Origin: Legionella anisa
GTDB lineage: Bacteria > Pseudomonadota > Gammaproteobacteria > Legionellales > Legionellaceae
Length of the DNA stretch: 64,000 bases
NCBI RefSeq assembly: GCF_001467525.1
Contig: NZ_LNXS01000019.1
Location: forward strand, 367,001-431,000
Reading direction: 5' to 3'
Shown here: in pieces, positions 9,693 to 19,823 of the stretch
How the letters are laid out: each line of letters opens with the position of its first letter
Numbering within the stretch: the first letter of the stretch is position 1
Notes under the pieces: generated by a model
Database searches by the model: none
What the model was told of the DNA's origin: nothing
What the model saw: only the letters and a program-made list of their open reading frames with translations
Translations under genes and position numbers: made by a program

Positions 9693-11387
9693 TCACATTT
9701 CGCTAGCTTGAGCCAAAATGGCCTGATCACTTTGCAACAATAATTCCCTAGCATGAGAGCGCGTTTGCTCAGTTATTGTTAATCCTCCAAGCATGCGTGC
9801 TATTTCATCAATTTTTTCAGTAGATTGCAGTAAGGAAATATGAGTAAAAGTCTCTTGATTGTTGCTTCGCTTTTCTACCATAAAATGGTTATTGGCGGCG
9901 GCAGCAACCTGAGGTTGGTGCGTTACACAAAATACCTGCAAACGCTCTCCCAATTTACGAAGCATTTGCCCTACGAGGGCTGCGGTAGCCCCACCAATTC
10001 CTACATCCACTTCATCGAACAATAGAGTAGGTGTTGTACCTTGTTGGGCAGTAATCATTTGAATGGACAAGCTAATTCGCGAAAGCTCTCCGCCTGATGC
10101 CACTTTACTTAATGAATCAAGCTCCATACCTGGGTTGGTACATACCTTATATTCTACTTTATCCATTCCATGGAGGTGCATTTTTTCTAGATGAGATATC
10201 TCAATTTCCACCCATCCTTTAGGCATACCCAGTTGTTGGATACTTGCTGTAATTTCTTTCGCCAGTTTTTTTGCCTGTATTTTTCGTATCTCTCGCAGTT
10301 TAAGAGCAGCTTTTTCATAGATCGCAATCAATTGACCATGCTGTACTTTTAATTGGGCTAATCGGCTTTCACTGTCCTGCAGATTGTCTCGTTCTTTTTG
10401 CAAATTTTGCGCATGCTCATGAAGTTTGCTGCTATCAATATGATATTTTCGAGCAAGTTGATGTATTGCACTCATACGCGTTTCTATTTCATGCAAACGC
10501 TCCGGATCCAAATGAATACGCTCTGCAAATTGCTGCATTTCATCAATTGCTTCGTCACATTGAATCAGGGCACCATTGATCAATTCAAAAGCATTTTTAA
10601 TTTGGGATTGTTCCTGCGGTAATTGACCCAGTAAATGCAAAATCTGATTTAAGCTGGTACAAATATTGGACTCATCCTCAGAATTTAATAAGCCATGTAT
10701 TTGTTGGCATTTTTGCAAATACTCTCTAGCATGATGTAACATTTGATGTTCTTGATACAAAGTTTCAATTTCATTTTCATGCAGATTTAGCGCAGATAAT
10801 TCTTCAATTTGAAATTGCAATAGTGCAATTCTGTCTTCTTGTTGTTCCTGGCTCTGTAATACATCGATTTCCTGCTGAATTTTCTGGCATTGTTTATAGG
10901 CCCGAGCAACCTCATCAAGTAACGCATGATTCTTGCCATATTGATCCAATTGTTGACGATGCGTTACATGCTGCATCAGTGTTTGATGTTGATGCTGTCC
11001 GTGAATATGGACTAGTTTTTCGCTTAATTCTTTTACTTTTTGCAATGGGAATGGTTGGCCATTAATGTATGATTTGGAACGACCTTCTGCATAAATCACC
11101 CGTCGCAAATAGATCTCGCCATCATCACAAGGAATATCGTGTTCTGCTAACCATTGCGCAGGTTCAGATCCCTGACCTACAAAAAATCCGGCAGTGATGT
11201 CACATTTTTCTTGACCAGGCCGGATAACCGAACCATCTGCTCTATCACCTAAAGCCAGCATCAAGGCATCGATCATAATCGATTTACCCGCCCCCGTTTC
11301 ACCAGTGAAAGCAGTCATTCCCTGAGTAAAATCTAACTCCAAGTGTTGCACAATCGCAAACTGTTCAATGCACAAAGTTGTGAGCAT
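9693..11387 (-). CDS. recN: DNA repair protein RecN
   Basis: RecN is an SMC-like ATPase that acts early in recombinational repair of double-strand breaks, in the cytoplasm on DNA. The 564-residue protein has the Walker A site GETGAGKS at residues 29-36, long coiled-coil arms (about 150-370, rich in Gln, Glu and Leu), and the C-terminal signature ASGGELSRISL followed by the Walker B region LLFDEVDVGIGG. The length is normal for the family (about 555). The ATG at 11387 lies 9 bp after the nadK stop on the same strand, so typA, nadK and recN look like one transcription unit. In many gammaproteobacteria nadK and recN are also neighbours, which supports both calls. Confidence 0.96.
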   Translation of the reverse strand: MLTTLCIEQFAIVQHLELDFTQGMTAFTGETGAGKSIMIDALMLALGDRADGSVIRPGQEKCDITAGFFVGQGSEPAQWLAEHDIPCDDGEIYLRRVIYAEGRSKSYINGQPFPLQKVKELSEKLVHIHGQHQHQTLMQHVTHRQQLDQYGKNHALLDEVARAYKQCQKIQQEIDVLQSQEQQEDRIALLQFQIEELSALNLHENEIETLYQEHQMLHHAREYLQKCQQIHGLLNSEDESNICTSLNQILHLLGQLPQEQSQIKNAFELINGALIQCDEAIDEMQQFAERIHLDPERLHEIETRMSAIHQLARKYHIDSSKLHEHAQNLQKERDNLQDSESRLAQLKVQHGQLIAIYEKAALKLREIRKIQAKKLAKEITASIQQLGMPKGWVEIEISHLEKMHLHGMDKVEYKVCTNPGMELDSLSKVASGGELSRISLSIQMITAQQGTTPTLLFDEVDVGIGGATAALVGQMLRKLGERLQVFCVTHQPQVAAAANNHFMVEKRSNNQETFTHISLLQSTEKIDEIARMLGGLTITEQTRSHARELLLQSDQAILAQASEM

Positions 11388-11395
11388 GTTCTATC

Positions 11396-12322
11396 CTATC
11401 CTTGATGTTTGGATTCCCAACCCAGTTTTGATCGTAATGTATCATAATAATGATAATCAAGAGGATGTAACAGACGTAATTGATGACCATTTTTTTGAAC
11501 CGTAACTTTTTGTCCCGGTTTAACCATTCTGGATTCATGACCATCACAACTTACTCGTAAATCCGCTTCATTAAACTGACTGATATGCAGTTCAATTTTA
11601 GCTTCTCCATCAATAACCAATGGACGGGAGCTTAAGCTATGCGAAAACATAGGTACAAGAACGATTGCATTTAACTGAGGATGCATGATAGGACCACCCG
11701 CAGATAAAGCATAGGCAGTAGATCCGGTAGGAGTCGATAAAATCATGCCATCAGAGCGATAATGACTCACCAATTGTCGATTGACATATACTGAAAATTC
11801 AATAAGATGTGTTTCCTTCCCGCGTCCTAAAACCACATCATTGAGCGCATCACCTTCAAAATAAGTATGATCTTCATCGTAAATGCGAGTATGTAAAAGG
11901 AAACGCTTTTCTTCTTCATAATCGCCGCGTAGTACAGCGCTCAATTGCGTTTCCAGTTCATGAGGTAAAATGTCGGTGAGGAATCCCAAACGCCCCCGGT
12001 TAATCCCAATGACCGGGGTATCTACTTTAATCGCCATGCGTGCAGCTGAGAGCAAACTCCCATCACCGCCAACCACAATGATCAAATCATTTTTTTTACC
12101 CATATCTTCTCTGGCTAATATGGGAATTTTTACATCAAATCCTGTAGATGTATCTACATCTTGATAGATTTGTACTTCTTGTTTTTCAAGAAAATCAACC
12201 AAACGGTATAAACTTTCATTTACCCCTTGATTTGCCCTGTGCTGGCGCGCATACAAGATGATCCGTTTGAATTTAACTTTACTCTTCAATGTTTGCTGTT
12301 CTTGATGCTTTTTTTCGTTCAT
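11396..12322 (-). CDS. nadK: NAD kinase
   Basis: NAD kinase phosphorylates NAD to NADP in the cytosol. The protein shows the ATP/NAD-binding motif [25 protein letters not shown], and the substrate-binding block [20 protein letters not shown]. The given ATG start (308 residues) overlaps the end of typA by 44 bp and has a GAAAG ribosome-site-like sequence. An alternative TTG start at 12289 (residue 12, before KSKVKFKRI) would give 297 residues, closer to the usual family length, and would overlap typA by only 11 bp. The choice between them is open. It is encoded between typA and recN with tight spacing. Confidence 0.95.
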   Translation of the reverse strand: MNEKKHQEQQTLKSKVKFKRIILYARQHRANQGVNESLYRLVDFLEKQEVQIYQDVDTSTGFDVKIPILAREDMGKKNDLIIVVGGDGSLLSAARMAIKVDTPVIGINRGRLGFLTDILPHELETQLSAVLRGDYEEEKRFLLHTRIYDEDHTYFEGDALNDVVLGRGKETHLIEFSVYVNRQLVSHYRSDGMILSTPTGSTAYALSAGGPIMHPQLNAIVLVPMFSHSLSSRPLVIDGEAKIELHISQFNEADLRVSCDGHESRMVKPGQKVTVQKNGHQLRLLHPLDYHYYDTLRSKLGWESKHQG

Positions 12323-14105
12323 GTTCTTTCAATGATTTTTTTCTTAATCGAATCGAATTAGGAGTTACTTCAACTAACTCATCATCATCAATAAACTCCA
12401 ATGCCTGCTCCAAAGTGAGTTTTACAGCAGGAGTTAATATAATGTTTTCGTCAGAACCTGAAGCACGGATATTGGTTAATTGCTTTTCTTTAGTCACATT
12501 CACAACTAAATCATTATCGCGAGCGTGAATTCCAACAATCATCCCTTCATAACACACTGTCTGCGGCTCAACAAATAACCTACCACGATCTTGTAAGTTA
12601 AATAAAGCAAACGCGCGAGCCATACCTTGGCAATTGGCAATCAATACCCCGTTTGCCCGCTTTCCTATTCGTCCTTTAATTGCCGGACCATAATGATCAT
12701 AAACATGATACATTAAACCGGTACCTGAGGTAGAGGACAAAAATTCATTATGAAAACCAATAAGGCCTCGGGTAGGAATCATATAGTCAAGACGTACTCT
12801 TCCTTTGCCATCAGGAACCATATTTTGCATTTCCCCGCGACGCTCACCCAATTTTTCCATAATAGTGCCCTGGTGATTTTCTTCCACATCGACAGTCAAA
12901 TGCTCATAAGGCTCTTGTTGCTCACCATCGACTTCGCGAATAATCACCTCAGGTTTGCTGATCGCTAATTCATAGCCTTCTCGACGCATGGTTTCAATTA
13001 AAATGGATAAATGGAGTTCCCCGCGACCAGAAACTCTAAATTTATCGGGATCATCACAATCCTCAACACGTAAAGCAACATTATGTAATAATTCTGTTTC
13101 TAAACGTTCACGAATTTTTCGTGAAGTAACAAACTTTCCTTCCTGACCGGCAAAAGGCGAGTCATTGACCTGGAAGGTCATACTGATTGTAGGCTCATCA
13201 ACCGAAAGAACCGGTAAGCCTTCAACCATATTAGGGTCACAAATCGTATCGGAAATTTTGAGGCCTTCAATACCGGTAATCGCAATAATATTGCCTGCGC
13301 TTGCTCCTTCAACTTCAATGCGCTCAAGACCTTTAAAACCTAATAATTGCAAGAGTCGACCGGTGCGAATATTGCCATCTTTGTCGATGATTTTTACTGC
13401 AGATTTTGCTTTAATTTGTCCTCGGGTAATACGACCGATTCCAATAGTACCAACATAGGATGAGTAGTCCAAAGAACTGATTTGCATTTGGAAAGGACCG
13501 TTCTCATCGACTTTGGGTGCTTCAACCTCATCAATAATTGTTTGTAATAAAGCACTCATATCTGTAGCTTCATCTTCCAAATTCAGCTTAGCATAGCCAT
13601 TTAATGCAGAAGTATAGACAACAGGAAAATCCAATTGCGCATCGGTTGCACCCAAATTATCAAAAAGATCAAATACTTGATCCATAACCCAATGAGGTCT
13701 TGCTCCTGGGCGATCAATTTTATTAATCACAACAATAGGATGTAATCCACGAGCAAATGCCTTTTGGGTTACAAAACGTGTTTGTGGCATAGGTCCATCC
13801 ACTGCATCCACCAGCAGCAATACACTATCAACCATCGATAAAATACGCTCTACTTCGCCACCAAAATCAGCATGTCCTGGAGTATCAACAATATTAATTT
13901 GATGATTTTTCCAATAAACACAGGTATTTTTGGCGAGAATAGTGATGCCCCGTTCTTTTTCTAAAGCATTGGAATCCATCACGCGTTCAACTTTGGGCGC
14001 CCTCTCATTTAATGTGCCTGTTTGTTGCAGTAATTTATCCACTAACGTGGTTTTACCATGGTCGACGTGGGCGATAATGGCGATATTGCGAATCTGATCA
14101 ATCAT
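12279..14105 (-). CDS. typA: Translational GTPase TypA/BipA
   Basis: TypA (BipA) is a ribosome-binding GTPase of the EF-G group that helps ribosome assembly and translation in cold and stress. The 608-residue protein has the full family length. The G1 motif AHVDHGKTT is at residues 12-20, the G3 motif DTPGH begins at 74, and the G4 motif NKID is at 128-131. The conserved family-specific C-terminal half includes [18 protein letters not shown] and TRGLIGF. The ATG at 14105 is preceded by AAGG. It heads the typA-nadK-recN run. The upstream region holds a REP-like palindrome, with its promoter probably in 14106-14250. Confidence 0.96.
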   Translation of the reverse strand: MIDQIRNIAIIAHVDHGKTTLVDKLLQQTGTLNERAPKVERVMDSNALEKERGITILAKNTCVYWKNHQINIVDTPGHADFGGEVERILSMVDSVLLLVDAVDGPMPQTRFVTQKAFARGLHPIVVINKIDRPGARPHWVMDQVFDLFDNLGATDAQLDFPVVYTSALNGYAKLNLEDEATDMSALLQTIIDEVEAPKVDENGPFQMQISSLDYSSYVGTIGIGRITRGQIKAKSAVKIIDKDGNIRTGRLLQLLGFKGLERIEVEGASAGNIIAITGIEGLKISDTICDPNMVEGLPVLSVDEPTISMTFQVNDSPFAGQEGKFVTSRKIRERLETELLHNVALRVEDCDDPDKFRVSGRGELHLSILIETMRREGYELAISKPEVIIREVDGEQQEPYEHLTVDVEENHQGTIMEKLGERRGEMQNMVPDGKGRVRLDYMIPTRGLIGFHNEFLSSTSGTGLMYHVYDHYGPAIKGRIGKRANGVLIANCQGMARAFALFNLQDRGRLFVEPQTVCYEGMIVGIHARDNDLVVNVTKEKQLTNIRASGSDENIILTPAVKLTLEQALEFIDDDELVEVTPNSIRLRKKSLKEHERKKASRTANIEE

Positions 14106-14249
14106 AAATAACCTTTGAAGGAAAAAGCAGAGTATTTGTACATAGATTTGACATTATACATCAATAAACAGCTAAAACCTATCTGCTTCATGTATTTTAG
14201 TATAGCAAACTTCAATTGCTGCAGCTCCCATTGAGGGTAGAGCAGCTTT

Positions 14250-14331
14250 GTAGCCTGGGTGCAGCGCAGCGGAACCCGGGGATACCGTATTTTTACCGTG
14301 CCCGGGTTTCGCTGCGCTGCACCCAGGCTAC
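14250..14331. repeat. REP-like palindrome, compact copy
   Basis: GTAGCCTGGGTGCAGCGCAG and its near-perfect complement (ending GCTGCACCCAGGCTAC) form an 82-bp inverted repeat with inner arms GGAACCCGGGG and GTGCCCGGGTTTC. It lies between divergent genes (typA and the gene at 14387), so it is not simply a terminator here. Confidence 0.8.
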
Positions 14332-14386
14332 CAATTTTTTTTTAGCTGCTAAAATAATAGTGAGGGGTTAAAAATAGGGAGTAACG

Positions 14387-14884
14387 ATGAAACAACTAAT
14401 TTTACATCCCACTGACATTAGCCAATGGCATGCATTAGTTAATGAGGCACAAGCTGCGACACAGCTGATGTTAACGGAGAATACCGAAAGTTATTTAGTC
14501 TTTTTATTAATGCGCTTTTCCCAAGGACCTAAACTCATTGAATCGGTTGTTGCACTTGATTTTCTTGAATCAATGCATAGGCCAAAAACATTGCAAATGG
14601 AATTATTGCGCGATGTAGGGGATAAAAGCTTACTCTTTTGTGGACTATTTCCAGGAATTGCCAAGAGACGCCATGTCAGCCTTGATTATTTTTCTGAAAT
14701 GGGACAAGCCGCTTATTTAACAATCGGGGAGTTAGAAGGAAGGCATACAGCGGATCTGTACATTCAACTCAGCGAACAATTTCTTACATTAAGGCAAGTA
14801 TTACAAGCAATGCGTGGGGAATGTGTCGAACTCATTCAATCAAACCAGGAAATCTTATCTTCTATAAAATTTACTTTGCAATAA
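14387..14884 (+). CDS. Conserved-looking protein of unknown function
   Basis: I do not recognise this 165-residue protein. It is soluble, with no signal peptide and no membrane segment, and is predicted mainly helical. Notable stretches are ESYLVFLLMRFSQGPKLIES, RDVGDKSLLFCGLFPGIAKR and a C-terminal helix with LTLRQVLQAMRGE. Coding is supported by a good ribosome site (AGGGAGTAACG before ATG 14387), by an uninterrupted frame, and by its separation from neighbours by repeat elements on both sides. It is probably a monocistronic gene. No catalytic motif is visible. Confidence 0.75.
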   Translation: MKQLILHPTDISQWHALVNEAQAATQLMLTENTESYLVFLLMRFSQGPKLIESVVALDFLESMHRPKTLQMELLRDVGDKSLLFCGLFPGIAKRRHVSLDYFSEMGQAAYLTIGELEGRHTADLYIQLSEQFLTLRQVLQAMRGECVELIQSNQEILSSIKFTLQ

Positions 14885-14900
14885 ATAACTTATTGTAGTT

Positions 14901-15106
14901 GTAGCCTGGGTGAAGGCAAAGCCGTAACCTGGGAAATCTGAATACAAATCATAGAACCCGGGTTCCGCTAAGCTACACTTGTCTCTTAGTCACAAGTTAA
15001 AAATCTTGGGGAAAAGTCAGATTTGAGAACGACTTTCACCCAAGATGTGCCAAATGTGGCTTTTCGGTGAATTGTGTATAAGATTCAGACGCTACACCCA
15101 GGCTAC
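14901..15106. repeat. REP-like palindrome interrupted by a mini-element
   Basis: The left arm GTAGCCTGGGTGAAGGC (from 14901) and the terminal right arm ACCCAGGCTAC (to 15106) belong to the common palindrome. The right arm is split near GCTACAC by a 110-bp insert (14979-15088), described separately. Without the insert, the element would be about the usual 85-95 bp. Confidence 0.8.
14979..15088. mobile_element. IS50-like mini-element (MITE)
   Basis: The left end TTGTCTCTTAGTCACAAGT and the right end read inwards as CTGAATCTTATACACAATT both resemble the IS50/Tn5 outer end (CTGACTCTTATACACAAGT, from memory). The element is flanked by AAGCTACAC (14970-14978) and ACGCTACAC (15089-15097), an 8/9 match, and IS50 makes 9-bp duplications. 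The inside is non-coding, with a conserved GGCTTTTCGGTGAA block shared with 46223-46313. Confidence 0.65.
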
Positions 15107-15116
15107 TGTACTCATT

Positions 15117-15965
15117 TCAACCCTTATGAAATAGCATCGTTACATCAATAGGATCAAAAGTATATTTCTTATTGCAAAAATCACAGCGAATAGCCACTTC
15201 ACCTTGCTCCTTTAATAATTCTTTGGCTTCTTCCTCACCTAAAACAGCTAACACTTGCTTCATTTTCTCTAAACTACAGCGGCACTTAAATTGGGTTTTA
15301 CGACTATCAAATATTCTGAGTTCTGTTTCATGATAAAGGCGGTAAAGTAATGTTTCATTATCTAAAGTGAGTAACTCGTGACCACTTACCGTTTGTCCTA
15401 GTTGTACGGCATATTCCCAAAATTGCTCTCTTTGTACCGTATCTTGACCAGGCATTAACTGTAATAACATCCCGGCTGCAGCATAATCATTCACAGCCAA
15501 CCAAACTTGGGTGGCTACTTGCTCAGATTGAGCAAAATAGTCCATTAAATTCTCACTCATGGATGTTGATTGAATCGGAACCATACTTTGATATGAGTTT
15601 GTTTGATTGTATTGGTTAATGGTAATAACCATCTGTCCTTTAAGAAAAGCAGAGGCATATTCTTCGGTTTCCAGATTTTCAATAAATTGGGCAAAACCTC
15701 TTACATTAAACTCATGATCACATTGGACTAATAATAAAGGAAGTCGTTTATCGCCTTGAAATTGTAAATTTAAACTGCCTTGAAATTTAATACTGGATGC
15801 TAAAAGCAGACAAGAAACTATAGCTTCTCCCAACAAATTTTTAACCATTGGCGGATAGTTCCGTTGGCTCATAATGGCTTGGTACGTATTTTCAATATGA
15901 ACAATTTCACCACGAATGTTGGCGTGTTCAAAAATAAAGCGTTGAAGGGTATCAGATTCTTTCAT
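15117..15965 (-). CDS. hslO: Redox-regulated chaperone Hsp33
   Basis: Hsp33 is a cytosolic holdase activated by oxidation, protecting proteins during oxidative and heat stress. The 282-residue length is normal. The N-terminal core is recognisable by RFIFEHANIRGEIVHIENTY and LNLQFQGD. The C-terminal zinc switch is intact: CRC at residues 228-230 and CDFC at 261-264. These four cysteines bind zinc when reduced and form disulphides when oxidised. The ATG at 15965 was chosen because the family N-terminus starts there. The gene stands alone, and its 3' end faces the interrupted palindrome. No heat-shock promoter was identified. Confidence 0.96.
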   Translation of the reverse strand: MKESDTLQRFIFEHANIRGEIVHIENTYQAIMSQRNYPPMVKNLLGEAIVSCLLLASSIKFQGSLNLQFQGDKRLPLLLVQCDHEFNVRGFAQFIENLETEEYASAFLKGQMVITINQYNQTNSYQSMVPIQSTSMSENLMDYFAQSEQVATQVWLAVNDYAAAGMLLQLMPGQDTVQREQFWEYAVQLGQTVSGHELLTLDNETLLYRLYHETELRIFDSRKTQFKCRCSLEKMKQVLAVLGEEEAKELLKEQGEVAIRCDFCNKKYTFDPIDVTMLFHKG

Positions 15966-16122
15966 AATGGACTCAAAATAAAATTACAGCAAAACCAGGG
16001 GCATGTTTCCATTTCACGTGGCGCGCAAAGTATAACATAATTTTTTTGTAATTTTCCTGGAGAAAAAATTATCTTGAACTATGCTTTTAAAACATCCCTC
16101 TGATAAATTTAAGGACTAGATC

Positions 16123-16272
16123 ATGATAGATAAAAACATCCTTGCACCTTTATTCAAAACAATTGACAAAGTCGTTTTTGGTATTGAAGAACAAAAAGAG
16201 CCAGAAACCAAACCTGACTTTATTGAAATAGATACAGAAGAAGAATTTGATGTTGAACGGTCTATTAATTAG
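16123..16272 (+). CDS. Small acidic protein of unknown function (49 residues)
   Basis: ATG 16123 is preceded by AAGGAC at a good distance (16111-16116) and opens a 49-codon frame ending TAG at 16272. The protein starts MIDKNILAPLFKTIDKVVFG and has an acidic second half (EIDTEEEFDVE), with no cysteine and no membrane segment. It lies 62 bp before the helicase gene on the same strand and could be the first gene of that unit. Coding is supported by the ribosome site and by amino-acid composition only. I do not recognise a family. Confidence 0.5.
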   Translation: MIDKNILAPLFKTIDKVVFGIEEQKEPETKPDFIEIDTEEEFDVERSIN

Positions 16273-16333
16273 TAGTTGATTCACAATACCAAGCACGCAA
16301 TAATCGCTCTTTTTCGAGTGAGAAATCTTTAAG

Positions 16334-18337
16334 ATGTTAAATGGCCAACAAATGGCAGCAGTACGTTATATAGACGGACCTTTATTAGTTCTTGCTGGGG
16401 CTGGAAGCGGTAAAACACGGGTAATAACGCAAAAAATAGGCTATTTAATTAATACGTGCGGCTATGCCGCCAATACAGTATGTGCAGTAACATTTACTAA
16501 CAAAGCAGCCAATGAAATGCGTACTCGCGTTGCCGCCGTTCTGCCGGCAGCCAGTCGCCGGGGTTTAAAAGTAGCAACCTTTCATACCTTAGGCTTAAGC
16601 ATTATTAAACGTAATTATAACTTATGTGATCTGAAAAAAGGTTTTTCTATTTTTGACAGTGAAGATTGTTTGCAAATCTTACGTGGCTTTTTACCTGCAA
16701 ATAAAGCAACTGAACGTGAGTTTATTTTCCAAATTCAACAACAAATTTCGCGCTGGAAAAATGATCTTCTTACCCCTGATGACGTCATTAAAAATCAATC
16801 AGACACTCCTTTTTATGAAGAAGCCGCACTCTTGTATCCACGTTATCAGCAAGCACTTAAGGCATATAATGCGATTGATTTTGATGATTTAATTCGTCTT
16901 CCGGTCAGTCTTTTGAATGAACATCCTTCTGTATTAGAGTATTGGCAAAACAAAATTCGCCATTTATTGGTAGATGAATATCAAGATTCGAATACCAGCC
17001 AATACCTCTTGGTAAAAAAATTAACTGGAATCCAAGCTCGCTTTACTGTCGTGGGGGATGATGATCAATCCATTTACGCCTGGCGAGGTGCAAAGCCTGA
17101 AAATTTACAACAATTACAGCATGATTACCCCCAATTAAAAATAATCAAGTTAGAGCAAAATTACCGCTCGACCAACATTATTTTACACACTGCCAATCAC
17201 CTTATTGCAAACAATCAGCATCTGTTTGAAAAAAAATTATGGAGTGAGTTCGGTCAAGGAGAACTCTTACGTGTTATTCGTTGCAAAGATGAAAATGACG
17301 AAGCGGAACAAGTAGTTGCTGATTTAATCAGCCATAAATTGCGCTTAAGAACTCAATATGGCGATTATGCAATTTTATACCGTGGCAATCATCAGTCGCG
17401 CGTATTTGAAAAAGTACTCCGTCATTATAGTATTCCCTATACAATCAGTGGTGGCCAGTCGTGGTTTGCCAAAGCAGAAGTTAAAGATGTATTTGCCTAT
17501 CTGAAACTACTGTGCAATGAAGCAGATGATGCTGCTTTTTTAAGAGTGATCAACACCCCCAAACGTGGCATTGGCGAGGCCAGCCTTGATGCATTAGGTC
17601 ATTATGCTCAAAATAGAGGAGTCAGCCTTTATACGGCAGCCGATCACCTGGCACTTAGTGAATGTATTGCAGAAAAACCACGTTCAGCATTGCTTGTTTT
17701 TAAATCCTGGATAGAAGAAATAAAAAAACGATTAACTGCTGGATCGATTATTGAGCATTTGAAACAAATGGTAGAAGACAGTGGTTATGAAGCCTACATT
17801 TATGAACAATGCGATACTCCAGCAAAGGCGCAAAAAAAGATGGACAATGTCTGGGAATTGTTAGAATGGGTTGGACGTTTATTAGCAAAGAATCCAGAGC
17901 AGACCTTAGCAGAAGTGATTAATAAATTAATTTTGATCGATATTCTTGAACAAGCAGATGAACACGATAATGAGACTTTACAACTCATGACATTGCATGC
18001 ATCAAAGGGGTTGGAGTTTCCTTACGTATATTTAGTGGGTATGGAAGAAGAATTATTGCCACATCGTGTAAGCATTGATGAAGAGCAAATTGAAGAAGAA
18101 AGACGCTTGGCGTATGTTGGAATTACCCGAGCACAAAAAGGATTATGTTTTACCTTAGCCAAGCAAAGACGCCGCGCGGGTGAGTTGCAAGATTGTTTGC
18201 CAAGCAGATTTTTAGATGAATTGCCCACAGAACATTTAGAATGGTTTGGTAAAAACATCGAACGGTCCGAAGAGCAATCAAAAAAGTTGGCTAAATCACA
18301 TTTGGCAGGATTGAAAAGTTTGTTGAGTGAATCCTGA
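16334..18337 (+). CDS. rep: ATP-dependent DNA helicase Rep
   Basis: Rep is a superfamily 1A 3'-to-5' helicase that helps replication forks past bound proteins. The 667-residue protein is the normal length. Motifs in order are LNGQQMAAV (Q motif region), the Walker A GAGSGKT (residues 22-28), TFTNKAANEM (Ia), DEYQDSN from residue 214 (II), GDDDQSIYAWRGA near 241 (III), LEQNYRST (IV), LMTLHASKGLEFPYV (V) and EEERRLAYVGITRAQ (VI). The Rep rather than UvrD assignment rests on the length and on the early LNGQQMAAVRY start. It ends 14 bp before a short palindrome. Confidence 0.93.
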   Translation: MLNGQQMAAVRYIDGPLLVLAGAGSGKTRVITQKIGYLINTCGYAANTVCAVTFTNKAANEMRTRVAAVLPAASRRGLKVATFHTLGLSIIKRNYNLCDLKKGFSIFDSEDCLQILRGFLPANKATEREFIFQIQQQISRWKNDLLTPDDVIKNQSDTPFYEEAALLYPRYQQALKAYNAIDFDDLIRLPVSLLNEHPSVLEYWQNKIRHLLVDEYQDSNTSQYLLVKKLTGIQARFTVVGDDDQSIYAWRGAKPENLQQLQHDYPQLKIIKLEQNYRSTNIILHTANHLIANNQHLFEKKLWSEFGQGELLRVIRCKDENDEAEQVVADLISHKLRLRTQYGDYAILYRGNHQSRVFEKVLRHYSIPYTISGGQSWFAKAEVKDVFAYLKLLCNEADDAAFLRVINTPKRGIGEASLDALGHYAQNRGVSLYTAADHLALSECIAEKPRSALLVFKSWIEEIKKRLTAGSIIEHLKQMVEDSGYEAYIYEQCDTPAKAQKKMDNVWELLEWVGRLLAKNPEQTLAEVINKLILIDILEQADEHDNETLQLMTLHASKGLEFPYVYLVGMEEELLPHRVSIDEEQIEEERRLAYVGITRAQKGLCFTLAKQRRRAGELQDCLPSRFLDELPTEHLEWFGKNIERSEEQSKKLAKSHLAGLKSLLSES

Positions 18338-18350
18338 TTTGAGCATGAAT

Positions 18351-18382
18351 GTATCCTGGGCTACACTGCGCACCCAGGATAC
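18351..18382. repeat. Short palindrome downstream of rep
   Basis: GTATCCTGGG and CCCAGGATAC pair across a 12-nt centre. It is a minimal or altered member of the CCTGGGT/ACCCAGG family. It may end the rep transcript, and it argues against the long upstream start of the next reading frame, which would run through it. Confidence 0.6.
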
Positions 18383-18434
18383 ATCAGAAATTCAACCCTA
18401 TGCAGAAGCGCTTCCCGATTGCTATACTGAATCT

Positions 18435-19823
18435 ATGAAAAAAAATATCATTTTGTTCATTGTTTCTTTTGCCATGTTTATGGAGGCAGTTGATACGACT
18501 ATTATTAACACTGCTATTCCTGTTATGGCACAGAGTTTAAACGTCAATCCGGTTGATTTGAAATTAGCACTGATCAGCTATCTTATGAGCTTGGCAATTT
18601 TTATTCCAATTAGCGGGTGGATCGCTGATAAGTTTGGCATGAAAATCGTTTTTATTACGGCGATCTCTGTTTTTACCTTAAGTTCGGTTTGGTGTGGATT
18701 CACTAATAGCCTGGAAGAATTAATTTGTGCGCGCATCATGCAGGGCTTGGGAGGTTCCCTCACCATGCCTATTGGTCGCCTCATTATTTTACGGACTTGT
18801 GAACGACATGAATTAGTCGCAAAAATGAGTATCGTAGTCATGGTTGCCTCTTTGGGATTAATGCTTGGGCCATTACTAGGCGGAATTATTACCTATCGTT
18901 TTTCCTGGCGTTGGATCTTTTGGGTCAATATTCCTGTTGGGATATTTGCTGTAATTTTATCAAGCAAATTATTACCTTACATGCCTCCTCGTCCGGTTCC
19001 TCCTCTTGATAAATTAGGCTTTGTTCTTTTTGGCAGTGGATTAGCTACCTTAACTTTTAGTTTATCTATGGTCAGCGAATCAAATGTTACGATGTTACAA
19101 ATCGTCACCGTTTTTTTTATTGCCCTTCTTCTATTAGGCGCCTATACCAAACACTCCTATAAAAGAAAACACCCTATTGTTAAAGTGGAACTTTTACACA
19201 CACGTACATTTTGTGTCTCAATTTTGGGTAATTTATTAGCCCGTCTAGGTTTTGGGGGAGTCCCATTTTTATTACCTTTACTGTTGCAAATCGGGTTAGG
19301 CTATTCACCACAGCTCTCTGGTCTGTTGCTCGCTCCGATTGCCTTGGGTGTTTTTTTAGTTAAACCTTTATCAGTCTACATATTGCGCTGGTTTGGTTAT
19401 AAAAATTTATTAATTTTAAATACAATGTTAGTCAGTATTTCGCTCTGGTCTTTTTTTTCCATTAACCAACATTCCTCCGTATATGGAATTGCATTTTTGA
19501 CTTTTGCATACGGATTTCTAATTGCACTTCAGTACACGGGAATGAATTCTTTAGCTTATGCCAATATTACAGAAAACAATATGAGTGCAGCAACCAGCAT
19601 TATGAGTACAACGCAACAATTGGCCCAAAGCTTTGGGGTTGCAGTATCAGCGATTTTGCTGAGTCTTTTCACATATATGTATTCTGAAGATCACGTTTCA
19701 TCCATCCAAATATTCCATGATACGTTTCTAATGCTTGGAATACTTACTTTTTTTTCAGGGATCATTTTTATTTTTCTAAAGAAAGAAGATGGTCTTGAGT
19801 TAATTGAAATCCCTGAGCATTGA
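18435..19823 (+). CDS. Major facilitator superfamily exporter (EmrB/DHA2-like)
   Basis: The protein is a polytopic inner-membrane transporter with about 14 hydrophobic segments, as in the drug:proton antiporter DHA2 group. Motifs are AVDTTIINTAIPVMA in the first helix (the DHA2 D1-type motif), GWIADKFGMK (motif A), and GLMLGPLLGGIITY (motif C of exporters). Substrate cannot be told. The reading frame is open from 18327, but those 36 extra codons cross a palindromic repeat and look non-coding. I place the start at ATG 18435 (MKKNIILF), directly before the first membrane helix, giving 462 residues. There is no paired EmrA-like gene beside it. Confidence 0.88.
   Translation: MKKNIILFIVSFAMFMEAVDTTIINTAIPVMAQSLNVNPVDLKLALISYLMSLAIFIPISGWIADKFGMKIVFITAISVFTLSSVWCGFTNSLEELICARIMQGLGGSLTMPIGRLIILRTCERHELVAKMSIVVMVASLGLMLGPLLGGIITYRFSWRWIFWVNIPVGIFAVILSSKLLPYMPPRPVPPLDKLGFVLFGSGLATLTFSLSMVSESNVTMLQIVTVFFIALLLLGAYTKHSYKRKHPIVKVELLHTRTFCVSILGNLLARLGFGGVPFLLPLLLQIGLGYSPQLSGLLLAPIALGVFLVKPLSVYILRWFGYKNLLILNTMLVSISLWSFFSINQHSSVYGIAFLTFAYGFLIALQYTGMNSLAYANITENNMSAATSIMSTTQQLAQSFGVAVSAILLSLFTYMYSEDHVSSIQIFHDTFLMLGILTFFSGIIFIFLKKEDGLELIEIPEH

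Noticed and set aside
18327..18434. Upstream extension of the MFS transporter to position 18327
   Set aside because: It overlaps the rep stop and runs through a palindromic repeat; the protein's first membrane helix starts just after ATG 18435.
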